A program made the translations under genes and the position numbers. Below are positions 1 through 11,391 of a stretch of 64,000 bases of DNA, in pieces. The first letter of the stretch is position 1. Each line of letters starts with the position of its first letter. The stretch lies in the NCBI GenBank assembly GCA_950097015.1, contig CATNEN010000001.1:14005001-14069000 (forward strand), read 5' to 3'. The DNA comes from Macrostomum hystrix (lineage: Eukaryota > Platyhelminthes > Macrostomidae). The notes beneath the pieces are model-generated. The model worked only from the letters and a program-made list of their open reading frames with translations, ran no database searches and was not told the origin of the DNA.

Positions 1-198
1 AACAGAAGGCTGCAATTTACGATTTGTAATCTTAATTTTGCCTATACTTAACAAAAGAATTAAAATTGTTGCTGATTAGATCTGACCGATTAGAAAAACG
101 GTATGAGATTTTTTTAGATTTAATTTTTACATGGCAATGCAAAAATTGATGAGTTAATTCAAGAAATCTGAGTAAAACTGTATTTAGTTGTTAGACAT
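1..198. other. AT-rich flank, nothing recognised
   Basis: No coding signal or recognisable repeat was seen in this short stretch at the window edge. Confidence 0.4.
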
Positions 199-497
199 TA
201 GTAAGATTGATAAGACTGTGGTGAGGAATGGAGTGAGATTGATAAGGCTGTGGTGAGGAAGTGAGTGAGATTTTGATAAGACTGTGGTGAGGAATGGAGT
301 GAGATTGATAAGACTGTGGTGAGGAATGGAGTGAGATTGATAAGACTGGGGTGAGAAAGGGAGTGAGATTGATAAGACTGGGGTGAGGAAGGGAGTGAGA
401 TTGATAAGACTGTGGTGAGGAATGGACTGAGATTGATAAGACTGTGGTGAGGAATGGAGTGAGATTGGTAAGACTGGGGTGAGAAAGGGAGTGAGAT
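199..497. repeat. Minisatellite, 32-bp unit
   Basis: About nine imperfect copies of a 32-bp unit built around GATAAGACTGTGGTGAGGAA. The unit lacks stops in several minus-strand frames, so it yields long spurious reading frames. Confidence 0.9.
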
Positions 498-1041
498 GTG
501 AAGAAGCAAATACCACGAAGATTAACCGAGAGGAGAAGACAAAGCAAGATCGATAAATCTTCAGATGATGGGATATTTCTAAGAAACACTGTCGAGAGCT
601 TAGCGCAACTGGGAAATCTTATCTTATCAATGGGAAACTCGATATCCGAAAGCATTGATTTATTATTGGGAAAAATCCCCTAGGAGCGTAGGGCAAACAG
701 TGAATCGGAGAGACGAAAGGCTGAAAGAAGATGTTTAACTTTCGCTGGCACGGTCAGATATTCAGGCAAGTCACTGGCCTCTCCAAAGATCTCTCTGGAG
801 TCTGGAGTCTAGAATTTTCAATCTCTGCGGGATTTTTTTGTTTGCTTTGACCGCATCAGCTGCGGGTATGGGCCGTGATGGACAAAGTTTGTTATGATAA
901 GAATAACACACCCGGCCGACAGTGACTGCATGGCGGATCACTTTGTCAGCGACTGCCTGTCTATAACTGTCACACTGTATGTGGCCTGTACGATTCACTG
1001 GTCACTGTGTTATGAATCTGCTTAATACTGGGCCTGGGCTG
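498..1041. other. Unique sequence, no gene recognised
   Basis: A short plus-strand reading frame at 498-683 (61 aa, highly charged) runs out of the neighbouring array. It has no recognisable domain and no convincing start context. The rest shows nothing. Confidence 0.4.
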
Positions 1042-1655
1042 GAGACATCACTCACACACTCACCCACACTCACGCACTCATACTAACATTCACACTAACA
1101 CACACACTCACAGTCACACCCATTCTCACTCTGAATCTCACTCACACTTACTCACACTCACTCACACTCAGTCACGCGTACACTCACACTCACTCACACT
1201 TACTCACAATCACTCACACTTACTCACACTCACTCACACTCAGTCACGCGTACACTCACACTCACTCACACTTACTCACAATCACTCACACTCACTCACA
1301 CTCACTCACACTCACACACTCACTCACACGTACACTCACACGTACACTCACACTCACTCACACTTACTCACACTCACTCACACTCACTCACACTCACTCA
1401 CACTCACACACTCACTCACACTCACTCACACTCACTCACACTTACACTCACACTCACACTCACACTCACACTCACACTTACACTCACACTCACACTTACA
1501 CTTACACTCACACTCACTCATACTCACTCACACTCACTCACACTCACTCACACTCACACTTACACGCACAGTCACACTCACACTCGCACTCACATTCACA
1601 ATCACATTCACAATCACAGTCACACTCACAGTCGCACTCACTCACACTCACACCT
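1042..1655. repeat. Simple repeat, CACT/CACA type
   Basis: Irregular mixture of CACTCA and CACACT words over about 600 bp, with embedded copies of CACGCGTACACT. A short related patch recurs near 24,130-24,170. Confidence 0.9.
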
Positions 1656-2447
1656 AAAGTCGCAGAGTGTGCAGAACCTTCATTCTATGAAATAAGTTTT
1701 CTAAGAAAGCACAATTCGGAGGACAGAATAAAAATTATCAGGAATACTGATTGTAACAAAAACAAACTCGAAAAAGGAATTAAAAAATTATTTTGTTAAA
1801 ACATAAACCTTCTATTCTAAGAAACTCGAATATAAACTTGAGTTATGCTCTCTCGCGAGTTCTATTTTGTAAAAATTTCACTTCAAAATGAGCAGAACAG
1901 ATATTAACTCCGCATTCACCTCAACGCGGTACTCGTAGATAAAAGGACAGGGGAGAGAGAGAGTAAGGGACATTGCAAGAAACCTGGTGAGAACTTGAGT
2001 AAAGGATTGAGCAAACTGTTCTTGTGCTCGTATAACTACAACGAAGTGTGACGAAAGTTCCAGTCTAAATTTGGTCCAGTTTTACAGCTCGCCGCGGGCA
2101 AGTAGAGTATGAGCACCGATTTTTTCCTTACATAATAGTGAGGAGAGTGAGGAGAGAGGATTGTGAGTTTGCCGTTAACTGTGAGTAGATGAGTAGATTG
2201 GAAGTGGGTGAGTGGGTTGACTCGATTCTAAATGGAGCTTCTAGATCACAAGAGCACGAACTCCAGGTGTGCTCAGGGCGGCGCAGATACTTGAAGCAAA
2301 TGGAACAGAGACTGGGGCCTCGTGGCAATTCACTTCCTCCGATAACTTTCTCTACTATGGATTCTAAAATTAGTTCATTCTAAGAAAGGTCGATTCTAGA
2401 ATTGACTACGTAGAATAAACTTGAAGATAGGAAATCTGGACAACTGA
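1656..2447. other. Unique sequence, no gene recognised
   Basis: AT-rich DNA with short open frames only. Nothing here could be tied to a gene or a repeat family. Confidence 0.4.
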
Positions 2448-5370
2448 AAATTAGATTCCAAGAAAAGTCGATTCTAAGAAGCTTCGATTCCAAGAAACTT
2501 CGATTTTTAAGAAACTTCCATTCCAAGAAGCTTCGATTCCAAGAAACTTCAATTTTTAAGAAACTTCCATTCCAAGAAGCTTCGATTCCAAGAAACTTCA
2601 ATTTTTAAGAAACTTCCATTCCAAGAAGCTTCGATTCCAAGAAACTTTGATTTTTAAGAAACTTCCATTCCAAGAAACTTCGTTCCGAGACACATCGATT
2701 CCAAGAAACTTGGATTCCGAGACACATCGATTCCAAGAAACTTGGATTCCAAGAAACTTCAATTTTCAAGAAACTTCCATTCCAAGAAGCTTCGATTCCA
2801 AGAAACTTCAATTTTTAAGAAACTTCCATTCCAAGAAGCTTCGATTCCAAGAAACTTCGATTTTTAAGAAACTTCCATTCCAAGAAACTTCGTTCCGAGA
2901 CACATCGATTCCAAGAAACTTGGATTCCGAGACACATCGATTCCAAGAAACTTCAATTCCGAGACACATCGATTCCAAGAAACTTGGATTACAAGAAACT
3001 TCGATTTTTAAGAAACTTCCATTCCAAGAAGCTTCGATTCCAAGAAACTTCAATTTTTAAGAAACTTCCATTCCAAGAAGCTTCGATTCCAAGAAACTTT
3101 GATTTTTAAGAAACTTCCATTCCAAGAAACTTCGTTCCGAGACACATCGATTCCAAGAAACTTGGATTCCGAGACACATCGATTCCAAGAAACTTGGATT
3201 CCAAGAAACTTCAATTTTCAAGAAACTTCCATTCCAAGAAGCTTCGATTCCAAGAAACTTCAATTTTTAAGAAACTTCCATTCCAAGAAGCTTCGATTCC
3301 AAGAAACTTCGATTTTTAAGAAACTTCCATTCCAAGAAACTTCGTTCCGAGACACATCGATTCCAAGAAACTTGGATTCCGAGACACATCGATTCCAAGA
3401 AACTTCAATTCCGAGACACATCGATTCCAAGAAACTTGGATTACAAGAAACTTCGATTTTTAAGAAACTTCCATTCCATGAAACTTCGTTCCGAGACACA
3501 TCGATTCCAAGAAACTTGGATTCCGAGACACATCGATTCCAAGAAACTTGGATTCCAAGAAACTTCAATTTTTAAGAAACTTCCATTCCAAGAAGCTTCG
3601 ATTCCAAGAAACTTCGATTTTTAAGAAACTTCCATTCCAAGAAACTTCGTTCCGAGACACATCGATTCCAAGAAACTTGGATTCCGAGACACATCGATTC
3701 CAAGAAACTTCAATTCCGAGACACATCGATTCCAAGAAACTTGGATTACAAGAAACTTCGATTTTTAAGAAACTTCCATTCCATGAAACTTCGTTCCGAG
3801 ACACATCGATTCCAAGAAAATTCGATTCCAATAAACTTGGATTCCAAGAAACTTCGATTTTTAAGAAACTTCCATTCCATGAAACTTCGTTCCGAGACAC
3901 ATCGATTCCAAGAAACTTCGATTCCGAGACACATCGATTCCAAGAAACTTGGATTCCAAGAAACTTGGATTCCAAGAAACTTGGATTCCAAGAAACTTGG
4001 ATTCCAAGAAACTTGGATTCCAAGAAACTTGGATTCCAAGAAACTTGGATTCCAAGAAACTTGGATTTCAAGAAACTTCGATTTTTAAGAAACTTCCATT
4101 CCATGAAACTTCGTTCCGACACACATCGATTCCAAGAAACTTCGATTCCAAGAAACTTCCATTCCATGAAACTTCGTTCCGAGACACATCGATTCCAAGA
4201 AACTTGGATTCCAAGACACATCGATTCCAAGAAGCTTCAATTCCGAGACACATCGATTCCAAGAAACTTCAATTCCGAGACACATCGATTCCAAAAAAAC
4301 TTCGATTCCAAGAAACTTCGATTTTTAAGAAACTTCCATTCCAAGAAGCTTCGATTCCAAGAAACTTCGATTTTTAAGAAACTTCCATTCCAAGAAACTT
4401 CGTTCCGAGACACATCGATTCCAAGAAACTTGGATTCCGAGACACATCGATTCCAAGAAACTTCAATTCCGAGACACATCGATTCCAAGAAACTTGGATT
4501 CCAAGAAACTTCGATTTTTAAGAAACTTCCATTCCATGAAACTTCGTTCCGAGACACATCGATTCCAAGAAACTTCGATTCCGAGACACATCGATTCCAA
4601 GAAACTTGGATTCCAAGAAACTTGGATTCCAAGAAACTTGGATTCCAAGAAACTTCCATTCCATGAAAATTCGTTCCGAGACACATCGATTCCAAGAAAC
4701 TTGGATTCCAAGACACATCGATTCCAAGAAGCTTCAATTCCGAGACACATCGATTCCAAGAAACTTCAATTCCGAGACACATCGATTCCAAAAAACTTCG
4801 ATTCCAAGAAACTTCGATTTTTAAGAAACTTCCATTCCAAGAAGCTTCGATTCCAAGAAACTTCGATTTTTAAGAAACTTCCATTCTAAGAAACTTCGTT
4901 CCGAGACACATCGATTCCAAGAAACTTCGATTTTTAAGAAACTTCCATTCCATGAAACTTCGTTCCGAGACACATCGATTCCAAGAAACTTGGATTCCGA
5001 GACACATCGATTCCAAGAAACTTCAATTCCGAGACACATCGATTCCAAGAAACTTGGATTCCAAGAAACTTCGATTTTTAAGAAACTTCCATTTCAAGAA
5101 ACTTCGTTCCGAGACACATCGATTCCAAGAAACTTCGATTCCGAGACACATCGATTCCAAGAAACTTCAATTCCGAGAAACTTCGATTTTTAAGAAACTT
5201 CCATTCCAAGGAACTTCGATTTCGAGAAACTTCGATTCCAAGAAACTTCGATTCTAAGAAGCTCCGATTCCGAGGACACATTTATTCCAAGAAACTTCGC
5301 TTCCAAGAAACTTAGATTCGAATAAACATAGTTTCCAAGAAACTAATTCCAAGAACCTTCGACTCCAAAA
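2448..5370. repeat. Minisatellite, 15-bp unit, about 2.9 kb
   Basis: Nearly 200 copies of a 15-bp unit close to GATTCCAAGAAACTT, with variants such as GATTCCGAGACACATC and TTTTTAAGAAACTTC. Because 15 is a multiple of three, frames stay open for hundreds of codons on both strands. Larger blocks are repeated too: the stretch near 2,605-2,811 recurs at 3,057-3,263, a 452-bp higher-order period. Confidence 0.95.
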
Positions 5371-5417
5371 AGTATTTGTCTAATTCTTTTTCTAAGCAAC
5401 GTTTGCTCAGAACCTCT

Positions 5418-5500
5418 GTTATGTGATCGTATCCAAGTGGTAAAAGAGATTAAACTTGAGTTATGAAGGTCGGGGGTTCGATTCCAGTCTTACCAGAAAA
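5418..5500 (+). repeat. tRNA-derived fragment or SINE head
   Basis: The stretch contains GGGGTTCGATTCC, a good RNA polymerase III B box. About 45 bases upstream is TATCCAAGTGGTAAAAGAG, which resembles an A box. Spacing fits a tRNA-like head, but I could not fold a clean cloverleaf with a paired acceptor stem, so a functional tRNA gene is unlikely. The central ACTTGA recalls a Ser(UGA) anticodon loop. Best read as a degenerate tRNA-derived repeat. Confidence 0.4.
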
Positions 5501-6107
5501 CAACTTGCGTCCTTTAGGAAACTTGGATTCCTGAAATTATATTATTAGAAACCCGGGTTCCGAGAAATAAGATTTTAAGAAAATAATATTCATAGAAATT
5601 GCTGATTCGGATTCTATGCGACTGACCAAGAGAAATAATTTTTTTGACCTTCACGGAACGCAATGGTTAAAAAAATCTAGGGAAGGCATAAGAAACCTAC
5701 TAAAAGCTGTCCCTAATCTCACTTTTTTTATTTACTCTTGGCTCTTTTCAGTGTTCTCGGCTTACAAAATGGTAATTTGAAACCATTCTTTTTTCTAGCT
5801 TTTTAATTTTCTTCAGTTCCCGGGGCTGTTATTTTTGGCAATGTTCATGCAACATTGAATGAGAAGATCTAGCTTTATCACGACATGAATGCTATAACTA
5901 CTACTGCTGCAACTCTACTGCAAGTAGGTTAGATGGAATACTACTGATCAAATAATTATCTTGGCACTCGACAAATTCGGAATTTTGACAAAGCCGTCAG
6001 CAGTTAGAAAGAAACTCAGTTACACCAGTTGTACAGAAACTGGCAGACAGAAAAAAGGTGGACATCAAATCTATCTGTTAAACATAAAATCTACCTGCTA
6101 GACGTGA
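5501..6107. other. Unique sequence with two inverted repeat units
   Basis: Mostly non-repetitive with no gene recognised. At about 6,058-6,105 there are two copies, in reverse orientation, of the 20-bp unit that makes up the array at 8,452-8,995. Confidence 0.5.
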
Positions 6108-7915
6108 AAGATATAGAAAGCAAGATAATAGATGCAGAGAGAAAGATAAGAGAGGGCTGAGAGTGAGGTAGAGAGGGAGATAAGAGTGGTAGAAAGGGAG
6201 ATTAGAGAGGTAAGATGGAGATAAGAGAGCTAGAGAGGGAGATAAGAGATATAGAGAGGGAGATAAGAGAGGTAAGAGGGAGATAAGAGAGGTAAGAGGG
6301 AGATAAGAGATATAGAGAGGGAGATAAGAGATATAGAGAGGGAGATAAGAGAGGTAAGAGGGAGATAAGAGATCTAGAGAGGGAGATAAGAGATCTAGAG
6401 AGGGAGATAAGAGAGCTAGAGAGGGAGATAAGAGATATAGAGAGGGAGATAAGAGATATAGAGAGGGAGATAAGAGAGGTAAGAGGGAGATAAGAGATAT
6501 AGAGAGGGAGATAAGAGAGGTAAGAGGGAGATAAGAGATATAGAGAGGGAGATAAGAGAGGTAAGAGGGAGATAAGAGATATAGAGAGGGAGATAAGAGA
6601 TATAGAGAGGGAGATAAGAGAGGTAAGAGGGAGATAAGAGATATAGAGAGGGAGATAAGAGAGGTAAGAGGGAGATAAGAGATATAGAGAGGGAGATAAG
6701 AGATATAGAGAGGGAGATAAGAGAGGTAAGAGGGAGATAAGAGAGCTAGAGAGGGAGATAAGAGATATAGAGAGGGAGATAAGAGAGGTAAGAGGGAGAT
6801 AAGAGAGCTAGAGAGGGAGATAAGAGAGGTAGAGAGGGAGATAAGAGATATAGAGAGGGAGATAAGAGATATAGAGAGGGAGATAAGAGATATAGAGAGG
6901 GAGATAAGAGAGCTAGAGAGGGAGATAAGAGATATAGAGAGGGAGATAAGAGAGGTAAGAGGGAGATAAGAGATCTAGAGAGGGAGATAAGAGATCTAGA
7001 GAGGGAGATAAGAGAGCTAGAGAGGGAGATAAGAGATATAGAGAGGGAGATAAGAGATATAGAGAGGGAGATAAGAGAGGTAAGAGGGAGATAAGAGATA
7101 TAGAGAGGGAGATAAGAGAGGTAAGAGGGAGATAAGAGATATAGAGAGGGAGATAAGAGAGGTAAGAGGGAGATAAGAGATATAGAGAGGGAGATAAGAG
7201 ATATAGAGAGGGAGATAAGAGAGGTAAGAGGGAGATAAGAGAGCTAGAGAGGGAGATAAGAGAGGTAGAGAGGGAGATAAGAGATATAGAGAGGGAGATA
7301 AGAGATATAGAGAGGGAGATAAGAGATATAGAGAGGGAGATAAGAGAGCTAGAGAGGGAGATAAGAGATATAGAGAGGGAGATAAGAGAGGTAAGAGGGA
7401 GATAAGAGATCTAGAGAGGGAGATAAGAGATCTAGAGAGGGAGATAAGAGAGCTAGAGAGGGAGATAAGAGATATAGAGAGGGAGATAAGAGATATAGAG
7501 AGGGAGATAAGAGAGGTAAGAGGGAGATAAGAGATATAGAGAGGGAGATAAGAGAGGTAAGAGGGAGATAAGAGATATAGAGAGGGAGATAAGAGAGGTA
7601 AGAGGGAGATAAGAGATATAGAGAGGGAGATAAGAGATATAGAGAGGGAGATAAGAGAGGTAAGAGGGAGATAAGAGAGCTAGAGAGGGAGATAAGAGAG
7701 GTAGAGAGGGAGATAAGAGATATAGAGAGGGAGATAAGAGAGGTAAGAGGGAGATAAGAGATCTAGAGAGGGAGATAAGAGAGGTAAGAGGGAGATAAGA
7801 GAGCTAGAGAGGGAGATAAGAGAGGTAAGAGGGAGATAAGAGAGGTAAGAGGGAGATAAGAGATCTAGAGAGGGAGATAAGAGAGGTAAGAGGGAGATAA
7901 GAGAGTTAGAGAGGG
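6108..7915. repeat. Polypurine minisatellite, about 1.8 kb
   Basis: Tandem GAGAGGGAGATAAGAG words with alternating ATA, GGT, CTA and TCT inserts (unit about 19-21 bp). The plus strand is almost all purine plus scattered T. A block that starts with paired ATCTAGAGAGG words near 6,972 recurs near 7,409, which points to a higher-order period of about 437 bp. Confidence 0.95.
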
Positions 7916-8451
7916 TGGTAGTTAGGTGGATAGCTTAAGTGCATTACAAAATTATTTCTGGATTTAGACATCAGCAGGCAGTAAAAAGTTGTATTTATTA
8001 GGAAATTATTTTACTTCTTATCTCGTCGCTTTTTAAATACTTTTTTGCCTCTCTTCTCGTCGTATTCATGGGCGCGGTCGCTACGAATGTCATGCATCGC
8101 CTGTATTTCATGATCATAAATGTGACATTAATCCTATCCATGGTTGACTAGTTGTGAGCAGGTTGTGTTTCAGGACAAGCCGATTCCAATTTAAAGGTTG
8201 CCTCCTAAGATGGAAGCCAGGCTGTTTAAGGTAGACAAACGCAATTTAGCCTAATCTTTTCTAGTGAATTGATTTTAGCCTTCCTGTGATCGCCAATGCC
8301 TGCCGTGGTCCATTGTTGAGGGGAAATCTTAGTCTGTAGGATTAAATGAAACCTGTTTGACTCAATGCCTAAGACTTCACCTTTATTGGTGCAGTAAATT
8401 GTACTTTCAGTTGTCTCTGGTCAAATTAGGAGTGTAGTTGGGGGATTTACT
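7916..8451. other. Unique spacer between two arrays
   Basis: About 540 bp of non-repetitive DNA with no recognisable gene. Confidence 0.4.
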
Positions 8452-8995
8452 GTCTAACAGGTAGATTTACTGTCTAACAGGTAGATTTTATGTCTAACAG
8501 GTAGATTTACTGTCTAACAGGTAGATTTCCTTTCTAACAGGTAGATTTTATGTCTAACAGGTAGATTTGCTGTCTAACAGGTAGGTTTACTGTCTAACAG
8601 GTAGATTTACTGTCTAACAGGTAGATTTTATGTCTAACAGGTAGGTTTACTGTCTAACAGGTAGATTTTATGTCTAACAGGTAGGTTTACTGTCTAACAG
8701 GTAGATTTTATGTCTAACAGGTAGATTTTATGTCTAACAGGTAGATTTTATGTCTAACAGGTAGGTTTACTGTCTAACAGGTAGATTTACTGTCTAACAG
8801 GTAGATTTACTGTCTAACAGGTAGATTTACTGTCTAACAGGTAGATTTCCTTTCTAACAGGTAGATTTGCTGTCTAACAGGTAGATTTTATGTCTAACAG
8901 GTAGATTTACTGTCTAACAGGTAGATTTACTTTCTAACACGTGGATTTCCTGTCTAGCATGTAGATTTTTGTCGAACGGGTAGACTTCCTGTCTA
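8452..8995. repeat. Minisatellite, 20-bp unit
   Basis: About 27 exact-phase copies of GTAGATTTACTGTCTAACAG with substitutions at two or three positions only (TTTACTG, TTTTATG, TTTCCTT, TTTGCTG). There are no unique spacers between units, so this is not a CRISPR array. The same unit occurs inverted at about 6,058-6,105. Confidence 0.95.
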
Positions 8996-8999
8996 ACCC

Positions 9000-9060
9000 C
9001 ACTTTCTCCCTCTCTTATCTACCTCTCTCCCTCTCTTATCTCCCTCTCTACATTGTCTCT
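9000..9060. repeat. Short inverted copy of the 6.1-7.9 kb unit
   Basis: CCCTCTCTTATCTACCTCTC and related words are the reverse complement of the GAGATAAGAG units at 6,108-7,915. Confidence 0.8.
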
Positions 9061-9440
9061 CTTTACCTCTACTTTTTTCTATCGTCTGTCTGTCTCTCCA
9101 TTCCACCCTTCCTACCGGTGTCTCCCTCACAATCGCCCTATATCCTCAAATTTCCAATTTAATCCGTCGAATTTTCGTGTCGCGTGTCTTTACAGGAAAT
9201 GCAGATCTCACCAATAGCCAGTTAAAATCGTCAAAAATCCCCAATTGCAATGGAAATAATATTCTATTTTTCTACCCTCAGCTCCGGTCTCTGGTCTGAG
9301 CTTTGGGATGGGAGTGGCTTTACCTGGCCAAGCTGATAAAAATGGGCGTAGTCTGGGCTCCCACAGCCTCCGACATCAAAATTCAGCCACTCTTTCTCCA
9401 CCCGGCCTCTCTATTTCGGAATTCTAAAGTTTCTTTCGCA

Positions 9441-11391
9441 ATGTCCGACATTGCTGTCGACAATGAGGTGGCCAACGAGACGAAACTAGCCCACGATGCT
9501 GTCAACGAAGCCGTTACTGAGGCAGCCAAGACGGTTTCGAGTGAGAAGACCAACTGGCGAAGAACGTCTAAGAAGGTTCGAGAGTTGTCTGCGATATCAG
9601 CATCTCACGACAAGACCGATGAGAAAATCGATGAGAAGATAAGTGCGCAGGCGGATGAGAAAATCGACTCCAAAGTGAATTGGCGAAGGACTTCAAAGAA
9701 GGTCCGAGAACTGGCTTCCCTATCAGGCGGACAGTCGGGTGACAAGGGAGATGAGAAGGCCAATGAGAATTCCGGCTCAAAGAAAACTTGGCGCCGAACT
9801 TCGAAGAAGGTTCGCGAACTGTCTTCTCTATCGCTGACGGAGGCGTCGAATGATAAGGACGCCGATAACAAGGATGAGAATTCAAACGAGAAGGCAGATG
9901 ACAAGGCCGGTTCTAAAAGGGCGAATTGGCGTCGAGTTTCAAAACGATTCAGCGATAAATCATCTTCCTCGTTGAGATCCGACAGAGTGTCGGAAATAGC
10001 CGAAGCCGATGAGAAGACGTCTGAGCAAGTTGGTGAGAAGAAGGTCCGCGAGCAGACGTCACCAACAATGGAAGATGAGACGGCGGCAGCAGCAGAAGAC
10101 AAGTCCAAAGTGAAGGCCGGCTGGCGAAAAGCCTCGAAGCGAGTTCGCGAGCAGACCTCGGCATCGTCTGTGGCAGCTCTGGCGGCTAACGGGGAGGATC
10201 AGGTGGCAACTGCCGGCATCGCTGAAGAAACCGAGGATGAGAACACGGTTGAGAAGATAGAGGTACCTCCAGTTGAGAGTGAACTCGAGAGTCATGACAA
10301 AGTTTTCGAAGGGAATCCTGGTGAGCCACCCAATGAGACCGCCGTTGAAACCCAGGATGGGAAGACGGCGGATGAGGAGAAGGATGAGAAGCCTGGTGAT
10401 AAGACAGGTGAGAAAAACCCTGAGAAGGGTGCATCGTCGCGCACCTCCTGGCGTCGGGCCCGGATGCGATCGGGCAGCGCTGGAAGCAGCAGAGGCTCCA
10501 ATCGCAGCGTGACAAAAGCAGAAAACGAAAATGAAAGCGAAAATACTGAAAAAACTGACGGCGAAGAGGAAAAACTCGGCGAGAACAAAAACCGTTCTGC
10601 CACTAATCGAACAAGTTGGAGGCGAACATCGCAGAAGCAGCAGCAGCAGCAGCAGGACATCCCTGCCAATCCTCCCGAAGGTGCGGCAACCATTCCGGAG
10701 GAAGACGAGCAGGCCAAGCCTCCAATTCGTACCTCGAAGTTAGCAGCCGGTTCCACCTGTCCTAGATGCAGCACCCCGATGCAGGCCGACACGCCCGAAG
10801 GTCGCAACAGTCGCATTCGTCGGTGCCAAGCATGCGGCGCCCAGGTTTGTCTTCTGTGCGACGCGGACTTCGGCTCTGATTCCCAGGGCGCCTGTTGCCT
10901 TCAGGCCAAACTTGTGGGCTGGACCCTGGGCACCCACGCTGACAGGTTCAGCGTGTTTGGCTGCGAGAGAATTCTGTGGCCGGGCTGTCCTGCTGGACGG
11001 AGACTCGCGCGCGGCGTCTTACTGGGTGAGCTTCATGCAGTCTGCGTTTCTATAGTTCTCTAAAATTGTCAATGACCTTTCGGAGGAGAATCGGCGGAGT
11101 GCTGCACAGTCAGAACTGCTCCTTCGGAGGAATATTGTCCAGATTACGAATTTAACGACGGAACTTACCATTCGGAATTGTGAAGAGGCAGTTAATGAAG
11201 ATGAATGGGCCTTCTTTAATACCTCCATTTCAGTGATTCGCTTGCTCCCGTTGCTGCTGTTGCTGACGCTGACGCTGCCGATTGCCTGGCTGCCAGCTGC
11301 GTGCGGCTGCCTTCGCTCCCGCGGTCTGCAGGCCTCTGGACCTGATGATGATAAGGAGGCCCAGATCCTGCCTGATGACGGAGCAGTCTGA
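9441..11391 (+). CDS. Repeat-motif protein with C-terminal zinc-ribbon and tail membrane anchor
   Basis: Two exons are inferred: 9,441-11,025 and 11,234-11,391, joined in phase 1. The donor reads GG|GTGAGC and the acceptor ends CCATTTCAG. The product is 580 aa. Residues 1-430 are charged and low in complexity. They carry seven copies of a motif with W at about 39, 81, 117, 163, 228, 337 and 393; the first three read close to NWRRTSKKVRELS, a basophilic-kinase-like RRxS context. A short poly-Gln follows near 400. Residues 437-486 hold CPRC, CQAC, CLLC and CC cysteine groups, like one half of an IBR/RING2 zinc domain. A membrane segment lies at about 530-553. The order resembles the C-terminus of RNF19/RNF144-type transmembrane RBR ligases, but no RING1 is visible, so this link is weak. 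An in-frame ATG at 9,342 is an alternative start. Without splicing the frame stops at 11,063 and loses the membrane tail. Confidence 0.6.

Noticed and set aside
2647-4791. Long frames on both strands in the 15-bp array, up to 372 codons
   Set aside because: Same artefact: unit length is a multiple of three and has no stop in several frames.
8452-8995. Regular 20-bp repeats that recall a CRISPR array
   Set aside because: There are no unique spacers, units are contiguous, and the genome is eukaryotic.
10292-10816. 174-codon minus-strand frame opposite the zinc protein gene
   Set aside because: Antisense of a codon-biased coding region, with Ser/Phe/Leu-rich shadow composition.
11056-11391. 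Exon starting after TTTCTATAG with a 30-nt intron
   Set aside because: The phase does not fit: it creates an immediate stop. The acceptor at 11,233 restores the frame and adds a membrane segment.
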